NCBI RefSeq assembly: GCF_017916325.1
Contig: NC_090171.1
Coordinates: 2,636,501-2,700,500 of the forward strand
Direction of reading: 5' to 3'
DNA from: Leishmania martiniquensis
Lineage: Eukaryota; Euglenozoa; Kinetoplastea; Trypanosomatida; Trypanosomatidae
DNA: 64,000 bases
Shown: piece after piece, positions 50,123 through 59,705 of the stretch
Layout: each line of letters opens with the position of its first letter
Position numbering within the stretch: the first letter of the stretch is position 1
Position numbers and translations under genes: made by a program
Notes under the pieces: model-generated
What the model was told of the DNA's origin: nothing
The model's database searches: none
What the model saw: the letters and a program-made list of their open reading frames with translations, nothing else

Positions 50123-51013
50123 CTACTCCTGATTCTGTGACTCCGATACACTGTTTCGATGAGCAGGCAGTTGCGACTCGTTGCCCCCTGCCATAGGCCT
50201 CGCCTGCTTCCGCAGCTGAAGAGCAAGAGCGTAGTAAAACCCGAAAAGGCACCTCTGCTCCTCCTTAACATCGTACAGCAGACTCTCATGAATCCAGCTG
50301 TGATAGTCGTGCGTGAAGCACATACTGCTGTTTGTCGCTCTGTTGAACCAGCGAGCCAGCTTCATCAGCTTCGGGGATGTTGACTTTCCAACATCCATAA
50401 CAAGAAACAGTCCGTCCTCCTTCATGTACTGCGCTGCGGAATCAAAGAGCTGACGGGCCTTGGTTTCGTTCTGGCTGAGCAGCTCGTCACGCAAGAGGAC
50501 ACAGTCGTATTTTTTAAATCCTGGCAGCTGCGTCTCTGCTCGCAGCACGGTAGCAAAATTGACCGTGCTGCCTACCCAGTTATGGTCGTTTCGAATCATA
50601 AAATCCAGCGTCATGGCGCGCCGTCGTTTCTCTTGCTCCTCCTCTGAAAGTGCCCCATCAAAGCGGTAGTGGCCGTCGTCCACGACCTTCTCTTCGATTA
50701 AAAACTCCACACGAACAGCCTTCGACATCTCGTACAACGATACGTCCTTTTCATCATAGAGCTTCGGAGAAAGGTCGAGCACCTTTCCGTGACAGTGGTT
50801 TCGGTACAGCCGGCGCACGCATCGATAGATGAGAAACTGTGGAAGGGCGCTTAAGCCCAAGAAAAGAGCAACACCGCCGATAGTTGTCAAGAAGAAGCGA
50901 TTTCTACCCTGCACAATCCTATCGTACTTCTCCCTCGAGACGTGCACTGGCTCGTACGAGCCAGCTGCTGCAGGCTCAAGCGTCGGCCTCGCGCTGCTGC
51001 CGCTATGAAACAT
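50123..51013 (-). CDS. Membrane-anchored methyltransferase-like protein
   Basis: 296 residues from the ATG at 51013. One membrane segment (RFFLTTIGGVALFLGLSALPQFLIY) is near residues 39-63. A class I methyltransferase-like region follows: KVLDLSPKLYD at the position of motif I, then CVLLRDELLS and YMKEDGLFLVMDVGKS at the positions of motifs IV-VI. Motif I lacks the GxGxG glycine loop that binds S-adenosylmethionine, so the protein may be catalytically dead or use a divergent pocket. The layout resembles yeast Oms1 and METTL7-type proteins, which sit in mitochondrial or ER membranes. The C-terminal tail is Ser/Gln/Glu-rich. Confidence 0.65.
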   Translation of the reverse strand: MFHSGSSARPTLEPAAAGSYEPVHVSREKYDRIVQGRNRFFLTTIGGVALFLGLSALPQFLIYRCVRRLYRNHCHGKVLDLSPKLYDEKDVSLYEMSKAVRVEFLIEEKVVDDGHYRFDGALSEEEQEKRRRAMTLDFMIRNDHNWVGSTVNFATVLRAETQLPGFKKYDCVLLRDELLSQNETKARQLFDSAAQYMKEDGLFLVMDVGKSTSPKLMKLARWFNRATNSSMCFTHDYHSWIHESLLYDVKEEQRCLFGFYYALALQLRKQARPMAGGNESQLPAHRNSVSESQNQE

Positions 51014-51800
51014 TGTTTTCCCGGCGTGGCCCACGTCAAGCACTTCTCAAAAGGCCAGTTCCTGCTACACCAAGCATGTCAGAGAAACAGGAAAATAAGA
51101 GGTCAGAAATAGAAAGGTGAATTGGCGCAGTAACGGTAACACGAGCCAGAACATGAGGCGCAGGAGCTTACCCTTACTCCAACGAACCTACGAGAACAAG
51201 GAAAGGTCAACGTTCATTGTGGGGAGTGAAGGCGCCACGACGATCAGGTCAACCGATTCCGCGTTTCCTTCGCAGCGACATTGTCGCCGTCGTGCACTCC
51301 GATAGAGCACGCCAGCCGCGTCACAGTAAAAGAGTACTTGATAGCTCACCACCAGTAATGTTCACCGAAGAAACTCGCTGCCACGAAGGCGAAGCGGCGG
51401 TCGAGTAAACGATCGGGCAGCATCAAGAACAACGACTGGGCAAAACCCGCCCCGCCCCGGCACTTCCGATTCACAAAAACAGTGTTAGACAATCATTACC
51501 TTAAAAAACTATCCTCAACCATTACCCTGGACTCAAGTCACAAGCTTTTCCCGGCAAATACGAAACGGCCGACCAGAGACAGTCACAACAACCGGTGAAA
51601 CGCTCGCTACGCAAACCGAAAGGCCTCCGACCAAAAAGAAAAATGAGCCAAGGCACTTTTTCGTGTGTGCTTGCTTTTTTCTCCCTTAAGTTGTTGTTAG
51701 TCACGTCCCCAACATCACCCGAAGCACGGCATGGGCTCGCTAGTATACTGCCCCCTTCCTTTTTTTTGCCATCTTCTCCGCAGCACCCGGCTTCAAAGCC
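51014..51800. other. Intergenic spacer
   Basis: No supported gene. Nothing notable seen; it should hold the eIF3c 3' UTR and the start of the methyltransferase-like transcript. Confidence 0.5.
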
Positions 51801-53996
51801 TTAGCGGCCGTTACGGCCACGTGCGCCCGCGCCGCGACCCATGGCACCACCACGGCCACCAGCTCCACCACCTCGACCGCGGCCACGGCCACCGTTCGCG
51901 CGGAGGCGGCTCTCGCAATGCTTTGCCAGACTGGAGATGCTCTCCGACGTCCCTTTCACCAGGTGTTGGAGGCGCGTCGCGTTATTCCGGTCCAGGTACA
52001 GGTACGCGTCATCACGGTCCCAGTACGCGCTGAGCGCGCTGTTCTCCGACAGCATTTCGTTCACTGATCGACGCACATCGCTCTCCTCCATGTCAAATTT
52101 AATGGCCAGGTTAGCGACGGACATGGTAGAGAAGTTCGTACGATTTGTGTAGCAGAAAACGAGCAGCGCAACCTCCTTCAGGCTCTGCAGAAACAGTTTA
52201 CGCGTCTCCTTGCCTGATGGGAGTGTGTCGAACGCAGTCATCGCCTCCACCTGCTCCTTGGCACCGATGTAGTTGCCAGTCTTCAAGTGCTCGTAGGCCA
52301 CGGCCACCTGCTCCTTGAAAGAGAAGGGCTTTCCCATCAAATCCGGGGTACGCGCTACCGTATTGTATACGTAGCGCTCCATGTGGTTGCGCTCGTACGG
52401 GTTCTGCGCCTCCATCTTGACGCCCATGAGGAGGCCGGAGAGGACGGCCGCCAGCTCCAGCTGCGCGATGGGCATGTACATGTGGGGAGGAAGAAGCAAG
52501 CTGCGGTACTCCATCTCCGCGTGCTCGTCATCAATTACAGACTTGGGCGGCGGCGACTGTCCAATCAGCACTTGGTTCGATCGGAGGCCCCAGATGGTGC
52601 GCAGCAGCTGGTGGGCCGAAGGGATGTCTCCCGCAATGAACGCAGCCAATCCGAGCTGGGCAATGGCCCTATTGAGTAGAATCGCCAGTGAGGCGTCCGC
52701 GACGGTGACGTTGTTAACCACACCTGTTCGAAGTAGATAGTCGCGACCCTCGCGGTACAGGCCGCACAGGCCGTGCTGGTATGCAACGTGGCACACGCCG
52801 CAAGCTGAGAGGGCCGCACTCGGCTTCAGTTGAAGGCTAAGCCTGTGTAGGGCGCGCACAGTGTCGAGGATCGACTCCGAAATGACGGTAAGATTTTCTG
52901 TTGAGGGGAGAGAGTCATAGAAGAGCTGGTGTGCCTCCTGACGGCGCTGACCAAGGATGTCGAAAAGGATGGAAATGCACGCTTTCGACGGCTCAATCCT
53001 CTTGCGGGCCTGATAGTACCCTAGCGCACGATCAGCAAGCACGGCGAGGTCATTCTCAAAGGAAATAATCTTGAGGTACTCCGGACTGGCCACCTCCTCG
53101 AACTTGGACTTGTTCACTAGCTCTGTGTGCAGGTACGTCAAGAACCCGTGAATGCCGCCAGGAACGACAATGTTGCGCGCATTAACTGAGGAGGAGTCCT
53201 CGACGAAGCGCACGTTGGTGGCGGCGATCATGCGACTGAAGAACTTCGTGGCCCACTTGAAGGCACGCTCCCATGTTTCGGAACTCACCAGCAGCTTGCG
53301 GCTGTCGCGGCGCAGGACAGTTGATACAGCGATACCCATCCCGGAGATTTCCAGGTTTGTGTAACCCTTTCGACCACACGCGCGAATAACTTTTTCCACT
53401 TTCCCCACCAGGTTCACCTCGCGGGAGCCGGAGATGTCTTCGAGGACCTGCGCGTACTCGGCCTCCGTCAGCTCTGCGCCGGTATCTTCGTCGTCGTTCT
53501 GGGCGCCCTCTTCGTTATCAGGACCTTTTGCAAGCTCCTCGAGCTCCTTCTTGTAGAGCTTCTCCGTTTCCTCGACCAAGGCAACAAGCTCCTTCAAGCT
53601 CTTGAACTCCAAACGATTCGCGAAGTCCTCGCGTCCCTTACCCTCCAAATGCTCGGCCAGGTTGGGCATATCTTGAAGGCAGTTCTGCAGCCCCTGTGGC
53701 GCCACCTTGTACTTGCGCACAAAGGCGTGCACCTCATCGCACATGCGCTTGAACGCCTCAAGCGCCTCGCGCCACGATTCGTTGCCGGCATTGTAGTCGA
53801 ACGTGTCGCACAGCGCCTGAATAGAGTTCGCTGCCTTCTCCTTCTTGGGAATCACCTCCTGGCGCTCCTCAAGCTCTTCCTCATCGGTCCACTCGAACCA
53901 GAATGGGTTAATCTGCGCCTCCGGCACCTCTTCACGGAGCAGGCTCTTCTCCGACTCGCTGTCGCTGTCGCTAGAGCTAATCGCGAAGAAGTTCAT
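51801..53996 (-). CDS. EIF3C: Translation initiation factor eIF3 subunit C
   Basis: 731 residues. This subunit of the eIF3 complex helps recruit the 40S ribosome. It opens MNFFAISSSDSDSESE, the typical eIF3c start with its Ser/Asp cluster. The helical middle is followed by a PCI domain; AVLSGLLMGV, AYEHLKTGNYIGAKEQV and LVFCYTNRTNFSTMSVANLA are in the C-terminal third. The last 30 residues are a Gly/Arg-rich GRGRG repeat, as in many eIF3c proteins. The ATG at 53996 is the family start; the upstream open frame is a pyrimidine-rich leader. Confidence 0.93.
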   Translation of the reverse strand: MNFFAISSSDSDSESEKSLLREEVPEAQINPFWFEWTDEEELEERQEVIPKKEKAANSIQALCDTFDYNAGNESWREALEAFKRMCDEVHAFVRKYKVAPQGLQNCLQDMPNLAEHLEGKGREDFANRLEFKSLKELVALVEETEKLYKKELEELAKGPDNEEGAQNDDEDTGAELTEAEYAQVLEDISGSREVNLVGKVEKVIRACGRKGYTNLEISGMGIAVSTVLRRDSRKLLVSSETWERAFKWATKFFSRMIAATNVRFVEDSSSVNARNIVVPGGIHGFLTYLHTELVNKSKFEEVASPEYLKIISFENDLAVLADRALGYYQARKRIEPSKACISILFDILGQRRQEAHQLFYDSLPSTENLTVISESILDTVRALHRLSLQLKPSAALSACGVCHVAYQHGLCGLYREGRDYLLRTGVVNNVTVADASLAILLNRAIAQLGLAAFIAGDIPSAHQLLRTIWGLRSNQVLIGQSPPPKSVIDDEHAEMEYRSLLLPPHMYMPIAQLELAAVLSGLLMGVKMEAQNPYERNHMERYVYNTVARTPDLMGKPFSFKEQVAVAYEHLKTGNYIGAKEQVEAMTAFDTLPSGKETRKLFLQSLKEVALLVFCYTNRTNFSTMSVANLAIKFDMEESDVRRSVNEMLSENSALSAYWDRDDAYLYLDRNNATRLQHLVKGTSESISSLAKHCESRLRANGGRGRGRGGGAGGRGGAMGRGAGARGRNGR

Positions 53997-54420
53997 CTTT
54001 GGCTTAATGCGAAAAAAAAAAGATCCGTGGTGCGAGAAAAGAAAGCACACAATCTTCGTATTCTCCGGTGTGTAGCACATTGCAGAGAGAGTGCAATGAT
54101 GATGTGGGGAGAAAAAGGGAGACGAATTGTGAGAAGGATTCTGGTAGAGACTGCCCCAACTCAGCACAGTCGTGAAATGTTCCATCCGTGCATCCGTTCG
54201 TCACACATACGCAAAGCCAAAAGGCGCGAGGGAGCAGCTGTGGCATACGGGTCGAGACTAAACAGGTTCCCCACGTCCTTGTAATAGAATATCGCTTCGT
54301 TGCCTTTAAAAAGGAGCAACCCTACAGTAGCTTATACAGGTTTGATAGCAGAAAAATAGCGCGTGTCACACTTCAAACAAAAAAAACGCTTCCTCTGCCG
54401 CTTGGCGGCAAGCAGACACA
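53997..54420. other. Spacer with splice-acceptor-like tract
   Basis: The minus strand has a T-rich run at about 54011-54020 close to the eIF3c start. No gene. Confidence 0.5.
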
Positions 54421-54915
54421 TCACATCAATGCGTCGATCATTTGGAGAGTACTGCCCACAATCTTCCGCTCCTCTGCAGCAGCACCGCACTCCATTAGGT
54501 TTTCCAGCGAGGCTCTGATGCGGCGCCAGGTGAGTCGCAGCTCTCGAGAACCGACGAGCTGCACTCCGTGCCACTTTACAACGTCGTGGACCTTTGCAGC
54601 AGCCTTGAAACATTCCTCCGTGCGCAGGCAGTTGCACAGGCGTGGAACATGCCTGGACACCTGCTCTGGATGCATCGCAGCCACCTCATCCTCTCTCAGT
54701 GCCAAGAAAGACTGCTCGCGAGTCTCCAGTGAGGCGTAGTACTCATCGGGTTCCGTTTGAGGTGCGACCAACCACGACGGAGAGCCGCCTAAGAGTCGCA
54801 CTTGGTTGTTGAAGAGCAGCACCGCCGCTTTGAGCTCCTGAGCCGCCTCGTCCACACATTGGCGGTTCGCTTTCTCCACATCTCTGATGCGCTTCAGCAG
54901 TGTAGCCGCGTCCAT
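54421..54915 (-). CDS. Helical protein of unknown function
   Basis: 164 residues from the ATG at 54915. Mostly alpha-helical and charged. Notable segments are LLKRIRDVEKANRQCVDEAAQELKAAV, LVAPQTEPDEYYASLETREQSF and RVSRHVPRLCNCLRT-like sequence. No recognised domain or membrane segment. It lies 132 bp upstream (in genomic order) of the RRM-like gene and just after eIF3c, so it is in the same array. A kinetoplastid-specific role is likely but unknown. Confidence 0.7.
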   Translation of the reverse strand: MDAATLLKRIRDVEKANRQCVDEAAQELKAAVLLFNNQVRLLGGSPSWLVAPQTEPDEYYASLETREQSFLALREDEVAAMHPEQVSRHVPRLCNCLRTEECFKAAAKVHDVVKWHGVQLVGSRELRLTWRRIRASLENLMECGAAAEERKIVGSTLQMIDALM

Positions 54916-55047
54916 GATTCTGTCTTTTTGATGTGCCGATATTGTGGCTCGCTCCCTAGCTGCAGGACGTGAAGGCGAAAGCGGCATGAAGTGACAGAAA
55001 AATCGTAGACAGTGGCGAAAAGGCAGCAGAGAGGCAGTAGGGCAGTG

Positions 55048-55608
55048 TCAAGAGACCTTCCGCAGGTAAGATACAAACACATCAGTACCCCATCTGCTGG
55101 GATGAGACAGGAGTACTTCCTTCAGAAGCACCGTATCCTCGACCGACTCTGCCACGACAAAGCAGCTGTTCACCCCCGCTGATGTGACGGTGGCGACCCC
55201 GGCAATATGCTTCAGCTTCACCACAACAGCTAGATACGGTGTGTTGCGCACCAGAAGGTACTTCGACGGCCTTGTCGCCACAATGTACCCACGAATCGGC
55301 GAGGCTGGTGGAGGGGAGACGCGCAGGCAAAGCGCCTGCCCAAAAAGCGGAAAGCCGTCAAGCGATATCAACGCCTCCTGTGCTGCCGACGATTCCATGA
55401 AGGAAATCATTGCCCGCCCCTGTTGAACGTCCACTACTATGTCCTCCACAGGCTGCACCATCTCGAACAGCCTCAGAAGCGTGCGCCGAGTATGCTCCAG
55501 GCCTACCGGAAAGGCGACGTTTGTCGCCTCAATGAACTCCATACTGTTCACAGATGTGCGCCACGGTCTGTTGTCGGGGTTTTTCAAAGGGGGGAAGGGG
55601 GGTAGCAT
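55048..55608 (-). CDS. RRM-like RNA-binding protein
   Basis: 186 residues from the ATG at 55608. An RRM-type beta-alpha-beta-beta-alpha-beta fold is read from NVAFPVGLEHTRRTLLRLF through VVDVQQGRAMISFMESSAAQEALISLDG to GQALCLRVS. A second fold-like unit, KYLLVRNTPYLAVVVKLKHI with SCFVVAESVEDTVLLKEVL, may be a degenerate RRM. The RNP1/RNP2 aromatic residues are weak, so RNA binding is uncertain. The first ATG that opens the Pro-rich N-terminus (MLPPFPPLKNP) is used. The longer frame upstream is hydrophobic by chance. Confidence 0.6.
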   Translation of the reverse strand: MLPPFPPLKNPDNRPWRTSVNSMEFIEATNVAFPVGLEHTRRTLLRLFEMVQPVEDIVVDVQQGRAMISFMESSAAQEALISLDGFPLFGQALCLRVSPPPASPIRGYIVATRPSKYLLVRNTPYLAVVVKLKHIAGVATVTSAGVNSCFVVAESVEDTVLLKEVLLSHPSRWGTDVFVSYLRKVS

Positions 55609-55967
55609 GTCCAATGGGCCCCTGAACGCGACGCAGCAAGATATCGATTCAGCGAAAATAACGGTTGTAGGTTGAAGCTCGTGTGCTCGAAAGGCAGCGC
55701 CGGAGCACATAGATCGAAGCAGACAAAAAAAAGCTATCATGAAGGAAAGCTGGCTCACAACGACAGAAGCGCATTGCATGGTAGGAGTTGGCCCCTGCAC
55801 ACCGCCTCTCAAAAGCGTCCTGCACTAACAAGCTTCGGCATTCTCACAAAAAAGGTTGTCCATGAGGAAACCGCGTCTCCAGAGAGCAGCCCTCACCGTT
55901 TCTTTTGTGCCTTTGCTCCACAGCCGTCGCTGAAGTATCTCTTAGCAGTGAGAAGAGAAAAAGGAGA
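55609..55967. other. Intergenic spacer
   Basis: No supported gene; short spacer between the acetyltransferase and RRM-like genes. Confidence 0.5.
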
Positions 55968-56807
55968 TCACGAGGGCGCGATTGCCCAATACAGTCTCTC
56001 AGCGTCAAGGCGTCGCTCTAGAACCCGCGCCTCTTCCGAGGCGTTGACTACCAGAAGCGGCCCTTGTTTTCCAACGCTGAAAAGAACATCCAAGTCCTGA
56101 AGCGCCACCAGTACGTCCTCGATGATCAGACTGGATGCCTTGCTTAGCTCGCCCACCGTAACAGTCGCACCTCGTTCCTCCAGCGCAAATACAGCGGAAA
56201 GAACCTCCTCACGCCACACTTTTCGAAAAAGAGCATTACCGCTTTTGCTGAGTGGACGCTCAGGGGTACCGACCATCCCCTCCATCCGTGCTATTTCATA
56301 CGACAGTCGGACAAGGATGCCGCCATACCCTTTTGATCGGAAAGGGGGCAGCACCATCACGCATGAGAGTGTATTAATGCAGCTTAAGCTGCTCGTCCAC
56401 TCTTTACTGAAGTAGCCCACGAAGTGGAACCCCTCATCGTCGACCTCGAACAATGCATTGAACGAGAAAAAGTGAACGTCGTCCAGTGTCACCTTATCCA
56501 CAAGAAACAGCTTCGATAACAGGCAAATTCGACGTGCTAGCACGGCGCATTGCGGCTTTCGACCATCAAGCGCGAAGACACAAAAACGGCGTCCCTCGTC
56601 TCTGTAGATCTCATCGCCTGGGATCCAGAATGCATACGAACAGCTTTGCAGATGCTGCTGTAGATGACCAGGATCAGCAAACATTGCGAGGCAAGAATCG
56701 CACAGGTATATAGTGCCTCCTTCCTTCACAAATGAAACTTCGGTGCGCTTGGCCTCACTGAAAAAACAATGGCGTGGTGATACCACGCGGACTGCGTCGT
56801 TCTTCAT
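55968..56807 (-). CDS. HAT3: MYST-family histone acetyltransferase (HAT3-like)
   Basis: 279 residues, just the catalytic module. A C2HC zinc finger (CDSC-x12-H-x3-C; C36, C39, H52, C56) is followed by the acetyltransferase core. The conserved Cys of the CVMVLP motif (near 149), the acetyl-CoA loop RSKGYGG (157-163) and the catalytic Glu in PERPLS (E183) are all present. MYST enzymes acetylate histone H4 and other lysines. The absence of a chromodomain and the short length fit the small kinetoplastid HATs; the name HAT3 rests on remembered synteny with T. brucei and is less sure than the family. Confidence 0.85.
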   Translation of the reverse strand: MKNDAVRVVSPRHCFFSEAKRTEVSFVKEGGTIYLCDSCLAMFADPGHLQQHLQSCSYAFWIPGDEIYRDEGRRFCVFALDGRKPQCAVLARRICLLSKLFLVDKVTLDDVHFFSFNALFEVDDEGFHFVGYFSKEWTSSLSCINTLSCVMVLPPFRSKGYGGILVRLSYEIARMEGMVGTPERPLSKSGNALFRKVWREEVLSAVFALEERGATVTVGELSKASSLIIEDVLVALQDLDVLFSVGKQGPLLVVNASEEARVLERRLDAERLYWAIAPS

Positions 56808-57370
56808 AACATCAACTCAGCCCGGGAACAGCCCTCCGAACGACAGCTTCAGTTTTTTTCTGATTTCATAAAGTCCAAATGCAAGATTTAAGAAAAAAAA
56901 CATGAAAGGAGATGAAGCGCGCACAGTTTTTCGCATACCTAATGAAGAGCCCACCCCATCCACCGTGAGAGATATTCAGATATCCTCACACCCGTAGGGT
57001 ATAACACAATAATTATCAGCTTCACAGCACCGTAACATCACGCTCCCCACGCATCTTACGGCACCACACATCTCCGCGACGCACAGCATCCGCAAACATA
57101 GCCTACAGTCACCGAGAAGGAGATATCGAAGGCACATGCCGAGCCGATACGACCTTTGGAAAAGAGACGCTCGAACTCCTCACGTTAGTTTTTCTTCTCT
57201 TGACTTTGATGTTTCCTAGAATAAACTCATGAAAAAAAAGCACGGCAAATGTTTTTCAGCACACGCCGAACACATATGCACCAAAAACAGCTAAACTAAA
57301 AGCCTCCTCAAAAACACTGCTACGAAGCTTTAGAATCATGTCGGGCCCCTCATGCATGCATACGAAGATC
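56808..57370. other. Intergenic spacer
   Basis: No supported gene. Contains A-runs near 56892-56900 and 57231-57239. Confidence 0.5.
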
Positions 57371-57745
57371 CTAGTGATGGCCAAGATCGATCGCTCCAGG
57401 GGCAGGGCGGTAAGAAGCCGGTCCGGCAGCATAGCCCTCACCTATATCGAAGGAGAAGTCCCACGGCTTGCGATCCTGGGACCGCCACCCATAGTCGAGC
57501 GCGCTTGGACCACCACCAGATATATCGTCCAGCTTCGACCAGAAACCGTCCATCATGATCGCCCCCACAATCAGAAACGGGCCAGTGCAGCAAAGGACCA
57601 TCCAGTAATTTTGGCCAGGTTTGTGATAAACCTCGCTAGACCAGTAGCCGACGCCGCGCAGACCAAAGTTCGGCCTTGCCTTTGCTTTGCTGTTGAAAGC
57701 AAGCAGGTAGGTGCGCTTGCTCACAGAAAGAGCCTGGCGAAACAT
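57371..57745 (-). CDS. Small mitochondrial-type membrane protein
   Basis: 124 residues from the ATG at 57745. A basic N-terminal segment (MFRQALSVSKRTYLLAF) is a possible mitochondrial targeting peptide. One hydrophobic span (YWMVLCCTGPFLIVGAIMMDGFW) lies near residues 47-69, with a Gly/Pro/Tyr-rich tail after it. The compact single-span design with a basic leader resembles small subunits of respiratory complexes or ATP synthase of kinetoplastids. No family was recognised with certainty. Confidence 0.6.
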   Translation of the reverse strand: MFRQALSVSKRTYLLAFNSKAKARPNFGLRGVGYWSSEVYHKPGQNYWMVLCCTGPFLIVGAIMMDGFWSKLDDISGGGPSALDYGWRSQDRKPWDFSFDIGEGYAAGPASYRPAPGAIDLGHH

Positions 57746-58976
57746 TTTCACGGCACGCAATAGGAAGTCAAGGTCGTTTCTGCCCTCTGAGGTTTTGATA
57801 ATGCCGAATGGCGGTTCGACTAAAGCAGCACAGGATTTTTTAAAATCCAGATATGTTCATACATATACTAAAAGTTCTGCTTGAATGTGTGCGTGTGTGT
57901 GTATATATGCATGTGTGTTCATTCTTAGAAACAGAAAAAATAGGAGAGAAAAACCGTGAATGCTTTGAAGGCTGTTCATGAATACCTTACCCTACTCATC
58001 GCCTTGAGACGGCCAAAGCTGCAAGTGCTGCCCACAGTTTCACCAATTACGCCGCAGGTGAGCTACGTGTGGTGTCCAGCGCGCCCTCATTGTCAGTCTT
58101 CAATGCATACACCCCACAGCACTTCCCTATAAGACTGCACACACACAAACGTACAGACGCAAACATCTACATAGCAAGCTTTCCTTTTTCCGCTTTCAGC
58201 CACTTCAATGGAGAAAAACGATCACGAAAAAAATCAAGGAAGAAATCTAACCCTTTCGGGCGTAGTCTATCCGGGAACAAAAAAGCATTCTCCTTTGGAG
58301 CCTCCGTTAACACTGATCCGTAAATCTATAGCAAGGCATTGCTTTAGCAGCCTTGGAGAAACAAGAAAGGCCTCCTAAAGAAGAAAAAGACCGTACCCAG
58401 CATGAAGCGATGAAAAATACAAAGTGAGATGAGCCGAAATCTCCAAGCACAAGATAAAAAAAAGTGAGAACAAAGTGGTAAGCAAGGGTTTTCTCACGAG
58501 AGAAGACGCACCAAGAGATGATCCGTCGCCACAACACCAACCTCGAAAAGACGTATACACAATACCCCGAAAGAATCGCTGTGCTTTCCTTTCTTTCGGT
58601 CTGGTACTACATTCTTTTCAGGAAGCAGCCAGTAAACTTCCATTCTTTCTGTATTTCTACAGAAAACGTAGCTCTTCTTCACCGCTAGACACCACTGCAT
58701 GCCACTCAGCGCCACGGCACAGATATAACGTCATCGAACAAGCAGAAAAAGAAACCTGCAGCAAAAGGTTTAACGGTACATGGAATCCATTTTCCTATAT
58801 GCGTACAAGAGAAAAAGCGAGTATGCATACATAAAGCAAGTGTGCAGAGTGCAAACCACATCAGAAGGACGCACTGAAAAAAAAAAACAGAGAGCAAATG
58901 TGCCGATACGATAAAAAAACAGCGGTAACAGAGGAGCCACCACCATGCGATAAAATACTCCGCATCACTGATCCCC
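57746..58976. other. Intergenic spacer
   Basis: No supported gene. Contains a TG/TA-rich simple sequence near 57886-57920 and A-rich runs. The predicted frames lack domains. Confidence 0.5.
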
Positions 58977-59705
58977 TCATTCGTGATTGCGAATCTTTTC
59001 CATCCAGATACGGCAGCCGTACTCCCGGTATAGCTCCTTTAAAAGCTGCACAAAGTCGATGCGGGTGCGCGCTTCGTAATAGAAAGTTAGCTTCTTCTTG
59101 TCAAACTGGTATTCCGCATACGCAATTTCCATCGGCAGGCCGTGTGCCCGCGCCTTTGCCTGACAGAAGGCGGCGGCCATCGCCTCAGCATCCTTCAGGT
59201 CGGTAGCCCAATAGTCGACTTCCCGCTGCGTTGCGTAACGCAAGATGCTCCCCACCGGTCCTGTGCGCTCCACGTACGTTTTCAGAGAACTCTTGTTGAC
59301 GCGTATGACAACCCCGATGTCAATACCGCGATCACCTTGAACCACAACGTACTGCCCTTTATCCAACTCCATCGTCGACGCATATTCAGCCTGATGGCAC
59401 TTGAACTGCACGAGAGTATTGCACACGGATGGTCCTCCGGGCGCTGGAGGAGCGCGATCCTCTTTTTCCTGAAAAAGCTCCTGCACAGGCATAGCGTATG
59501 CGGCTTCGAGGTCCGCCATCATGTCAGCGGCAGAGTTCACGCCTGAAGGCAAACATTTCCATTGATAGGGGTTGTGTCGAGCGACAGGACGACGCAGGAG
59601 GGCGGGAGCTGCAGAAGCCACACTGAGAGCCACCGCTTTCACCTTCTGCGGCTGTGAATGAGGCGCCTGCACATTTGTGATATCTGTCAGAGTAGCAAAC
59701 ATCAT
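58977..59705 (-). CDS. PSP1 C-terminal domain protein
   Basis: 242 residues from the ATG at 59705. The C-terminal half matches the conserved PSP1 region: VQFKCHQAEYASTMELDKGQ, YVVVQGDRGIDIGVVIRV, then an AFCQAKARAHGLPMEIAYAEYQFDKKKLTFYYEA run near residues 190-215, and the closing FVQLLKELYREYGCRIWM. This domain is found in bacterial YaaT/RicT and yeast Psp1; in kinetoplastids such proteins are conserved, and roles in RNA metabolism have been suggested. It is the first recognisable gene of the minus-strand array after the gene-free region. Confidence 0.85.
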   Translation of the reverse strand: MMFATLTDITNVQAPHSQPQKVKAVALSVASAAPALLRRPVARHNPYQWKCLPSGVNSAADMMADLEAAYAMPVQELFQEKEDRAPPAPGGPSVCNTLVQFKCHQAEYASTMELDKGQYVVVQGDRGIDIGVVIRVNKSSLKTYVERTGPVGSILRYATQREVDYWATDLKDAEAMAAAFCQAKARAHGLPMEIAYAEYQFDKKKLTFYYEARTRIDFVQLLKELYREYGCRIWMEKIRNHE

